DNA of 7,822 nt from Lachnospiraceae bacterium UBA4316 (GTDB lineage: Bacteria; Bacillota; Clostridia; Lachnospirales; Lachnospiraceae). Position 1 is the stretch's first letter. Each line of letters begins with the position of its first letter. The stretch spans positions 1 through 7,822 of the forward strand of contig DGUG01000049.1 in the NCBI GenBank assembly GCA_002394535.1, read 5' to 3'. Shown here in pieces: positions 5,858-7,822 of the stretch. The translations under genes were made by a program, and so were the position numbers. The notes below the pieces were generated by a model that was not told the origin of the DNA, ran no database searches, and saw nothing but the letters and a program-made list of their open reading frames with translations.

Positions 5858-6925
5858 ATGAAAAAGATCATGAGAAAAGTTACTGTACTGTTAACAACAG
5901 CTGCACTTGCACTTGGAATGAGTGCCTGCGCAGCACAGGGAGGCACAAGCGCTTCCGCTAGTGAGAGCGGAGCTGTGGAATCGGGCACAACCTACAAGGT
6001 GGGTATCTGTAATTACGTTGATGATGCTTCACTTAACCAGATCGTTGACAATATCCAAGCCCAGCTTGAAACACTTGGAAAAGAGAATAATGTCAAATTT
6101 GAAGTTTCATACGATAACTGCAATGCTGATGCGAATGTGCTTAATCAGATAGTTGCAAACTTTATTGCGGATAATGTTGATCTTATGATCGGCGTGGCTA
6201 CTCCGGTTGCAATGACTATGCAGTCACTTACCGAAGGGAAGGATATTCCTGTTGTGTTTGCGGCTGTTTCCGATCCCGAGGGTGCAGGACTTGTTGCATC
6301 AAATGATGCACCCGGTGCAAATATTACCGGAACAAGTGATTATCTTGATACAAATGCGGTAATGAACCTGATATTTGCCAATGATCCTGATGCCAAAAGG
6401 ATCGGCCTTCTGTACGATATCAGCCAGGATGCAAGCACGGTTCCCATTAATGCGGCCAAGGAGTACCTTGACGGCAAGGGAATAGAATATGTGGAGCATA
6501 CGGGAACTAACGTTGATGAGATTGCTCTTGCAGCCCAGGCAATGGTTGCCGACGGAGTTGATGCCGTATTTACACCGACGGATAACACGGTAATGACAGC
6601 AGAACTTACAATATACGAAACACTTGCAAACGCAGGAATTCCTCACTATACAGGAGCTGATTCCTTCGCTCTTAACGGAGCTTTTGTAGGATACGGTGTG
6701 GATTACGCAAATCTCGGTGTTGAGACCGCCAATATGGTTAAGGGCATACTCGTAGACGGCAATGATCCTGCCAAGACACCGGTTATGACATTTGATAACG
6801 GAACAGCAACGGTTAATACCGATACGTGTAAGCTCTTAGGTCTTGATTACGAAACGGTTAAAGAGGCATTTACACCATATTGCTTGAGAGTTCAGGAAAT
6901 AACAACAGCGGAGAATTTTAATTAA
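5858..6925 (+). CDS. trpX: ABC transporter solute-binding lipoprotein, predicted tryptophan importer component
   Basis: A 355-residue secreted lipoprotein. The N-terminus has Lys and Arg residues at 2-7, a hydrophobic core (about 8-20) and a lipobox ending MSAC, giving a lipid-modified Cys24. A Ser/Ala/Gly-rich tether follows to about residue 44. The mature part from YKVGICNYVDDASLN resembles the ABC_sub_bind family (PF04392, COG2984), a two-lobed periplasmic-binding fold; stretches such as LMIGVATPVAMTMQ and IPVVFAAVSDP are typical of the ligand-cleft side of these proteins. The family alone does not tell the ligand. The tryptophan assignment rests on the UGG T-box directly upstream and on the known association of such T-boxes with TrpXYZ-type transporters. 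It contains no tryptophan residue. Its stop overlaps the start of the permease by one base (TAATG), a sign of translational coupling. An alternative is a related amino-acid or aromatic-compound binding protein. Confidence 0.9.
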   Translation: MKKIMRKVTVLLTTAALALGMSACAAQGGTSASASESGAVESGTTYKVGICNYVDDASLNQIVDNIQAQLETLGKENNVKFEVSYDNCNADANVLNQIVANFIADNVDLMIGVATPVAMTMQSLTEGKDIPVVFAAVSDPEGAGLVASNDAPGANITGTSDYLDTNAVMNLIFANDPDAKRIGLLYDISQDASTVPINAAKEYLDGKGIEYVEHTGTNVDEIALAAQAMVADGVDAVFTPTDNTVMTAELTIYETLANAGIPHYTGADSFALNGAFVGYGVDYANLGVETANMVKGILVDGNDPAKTPVMTFDNGTATVNTDTCKLLGLDYETVKEAFTPYCLRVQEITTAENFN

Positions 6926-7822
6926 TGTTACCTTTATTTCAAACCGCACTTGAACTGGGACTTATCAGTTCCCTGACGGTGCTTGCATTATTCCTAAGTT
7001 ATTCAATGCTAAATGTATGCGACCTTTCCACGGACGGCTGCTTTACACTAGGAGCCGCCGTGGGAGCGGTGGTTGCTATATCCGGACACCCTTATTTGTC
7101 TATAATTGCGGCGATGGCTGCCGGAGTGGCATCCGGATTTATTACGGCGTTTTTGCAGACCCGGATGGGTGTTGACAGTCTGCTTGCCGGAATAATCATG
7201 AATACGGCTCTGTATTCAGTAAATATCGGTATCATGGGCGGAAGTTCACTCCTTAATATGAACAGGACCGATACTGTATTTACAAAGCTTTCAGGCCTTT
7301 TGTCCGGTATAAATCTCACCGGGTTTGAAAAACTTGTGATATCAGGCGTTGCCACAATCGTTGTGGCAGCGTTTTTGTATCTGTTTTTAAAAACAAAGAT
7401 CGGACTTGCCATTAGGGCGACCGGAAATAATCCGGATATGGTACGGTCTTCTTCGGTTAATCCCGTAATGACAACAATAGTCGGTTTATGCGTATCCAAT
7501 GCATTTACAGCGTTATCAGGCTGCCTTCTGGCCCAGTCCCAGAAATCCGTTAATATTGATATAGGCTCCGGAATGGTTACGGTAGCACTTGCATCGCTTC
7601 TGATCGGAAGCACATTTATCAGGAGCAGAAGAATAGGTTTTCGTATAATAGGGACAGTGATAGGAGCCTTTATTTTCAGGCTTGTATATACAATAGCCTT
7701 AAGGTTTAACATGCCGGCCTATATGCTCAAGCTCGTATCATCCGTTATCGTTATCATTGCGATCTCGGGCCCTTATTTAAAAAGCAGATATCCGGAATTT
7801 GCAAGAAGACTGGAGAAGAAGA
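6925..7822 (+). CDS. trpY: ABC transporter permease, predicted tryptophan importer, cut by right edge
   Basis: The frame opens at ATG 6925-6927 inside the TAATG overlap with the preceding stop and stays open for 299 codons to the end of the window. GGAG at 6910-6913, eleven bases upstream, may serve as ribosome site. About nine hydrophobic segments are visible (roughly 11-29, 38-55, 56-79, 84-105, 134-156, 180-204, 212-234, 239-259 and 264-284). Between two of them the cytoplasmic loop KIGLAIRATGNNPDMV (158-173) matches the coupling loop of LivH/RbsC-type permeases (BPD_transp_2; COG4120 is the matching group for this partner). The charged tail near residues 287-299 suggests the true end is close. 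It should form the membrane channel of the importer with the solute-binding protein at 5858-6925 and an ATPase expected next, outside the window. No tryptophan occurs in the visible part, unusual for a membrane protein. Confidence 0.92.
   Translation, partial: MLPLFQTALELGLISSLTVLALFLSYSMLNVCDLSTDGCFTLGAAVGAVVAISGHPYLSIIAAMAAGVASGFITAFLQTRMGVDSLLAGIIMNTALYSVNIGIMGGSSLLNMNRTDTVFTKLSGLLSGINLTGFEKLVISGVATIVVAAFLYLFLKTKIGLAIRATGNNPDMVRSSSVNPVMTTIVGLCVSNAFTALSGCLLAQSQKSVNIDIGSGMVTVALASLLIGSTFIRSRRIGFRIIGTVIGAFIFRLVYTIALRFNMPAYMLKLVSSVIVIIAISGPYLKSRYPEFARRLEKK

Noticed and set aside
7092..7712. 206-codon minus-strand frame under the permease
   Set aside because: Antisense shadow of a hydrophobic transporter gene. 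The plus-strand frame continues from the TAATG junction and has the permease coupling loop.

Overview
The window reads as a chromosomal segment of a low-to-moderate GC Gram-positive bacterium. The likeliest source is a clostridial Bacillota, probably a Lachnospiraceae relative. Supporting signs are strong AAGGAG-type ribosome sites, a canonical T-box riboswitch, consensus TTGACA/TATAAT elements, a 7TM-DISM hybrid histidine kinase and a lipoprotein-type solute-binding protein. The exact genus cannot be read from the sequence.

Layout. Positions 1-1804 are on the minus strand: a TtcA-family PP-loop ATPase (1088-1804) is followed downstream, after 54 bp, by a tyrosine recombinase (1-1033, C-terminus cut by the window edge). 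Positions 1805-1955 form a divergent promoter region. Positions 1956-5489 are on the plus strand: an aldo/keto reductase with a C-terminal double-[4Fe-4S] ferredoxin domain is followed almost without a gap by a membrane-bound hybrid histidine kinase. Positions 5470-5774 hold a promoter and a T-box riboswitch with a UGG (tryptophan) specifier and an intrinsic terminator. Positions 5858-7822 encode an ABC transporter: a solute-binding lipoprotein and, overlapping it by one base, a permease cut by the right edge. An ATPase subunit would be expected just beyond the window.

How the parts work together. The clearest unit is the T-box plus transporter. Uncharged tRNA-Trp should bind the UGG specifier and the UGGC bulge, stabilise an antiterminator at about 5710-5743, and prevent the terminator at 5736-5774 from forming. 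The transporter is then made only when tryptophan is scarce, which matches a TrpXYZ-type tryptophan importer. Neither visible transporter protein contains a tryptophan residue. The reductase and kinase look like one transcription unit that probably couples a redox enzyme to a sensory system, but signal, substrate and response-regulator partner are not visible. No terminator of its own follows the kinase, so its read-through would meet the T-box terminator.

I found no phage genes, insertion sequence, CRISPR array, tRNA or rRNA. The families are all known. The points most worth a second look are the leader RNA details (including a second copy of the terminator's 5' arm downstream of the terminator), the possible leaderless start of the TtcA gene, and the reductase-kinase pairing.
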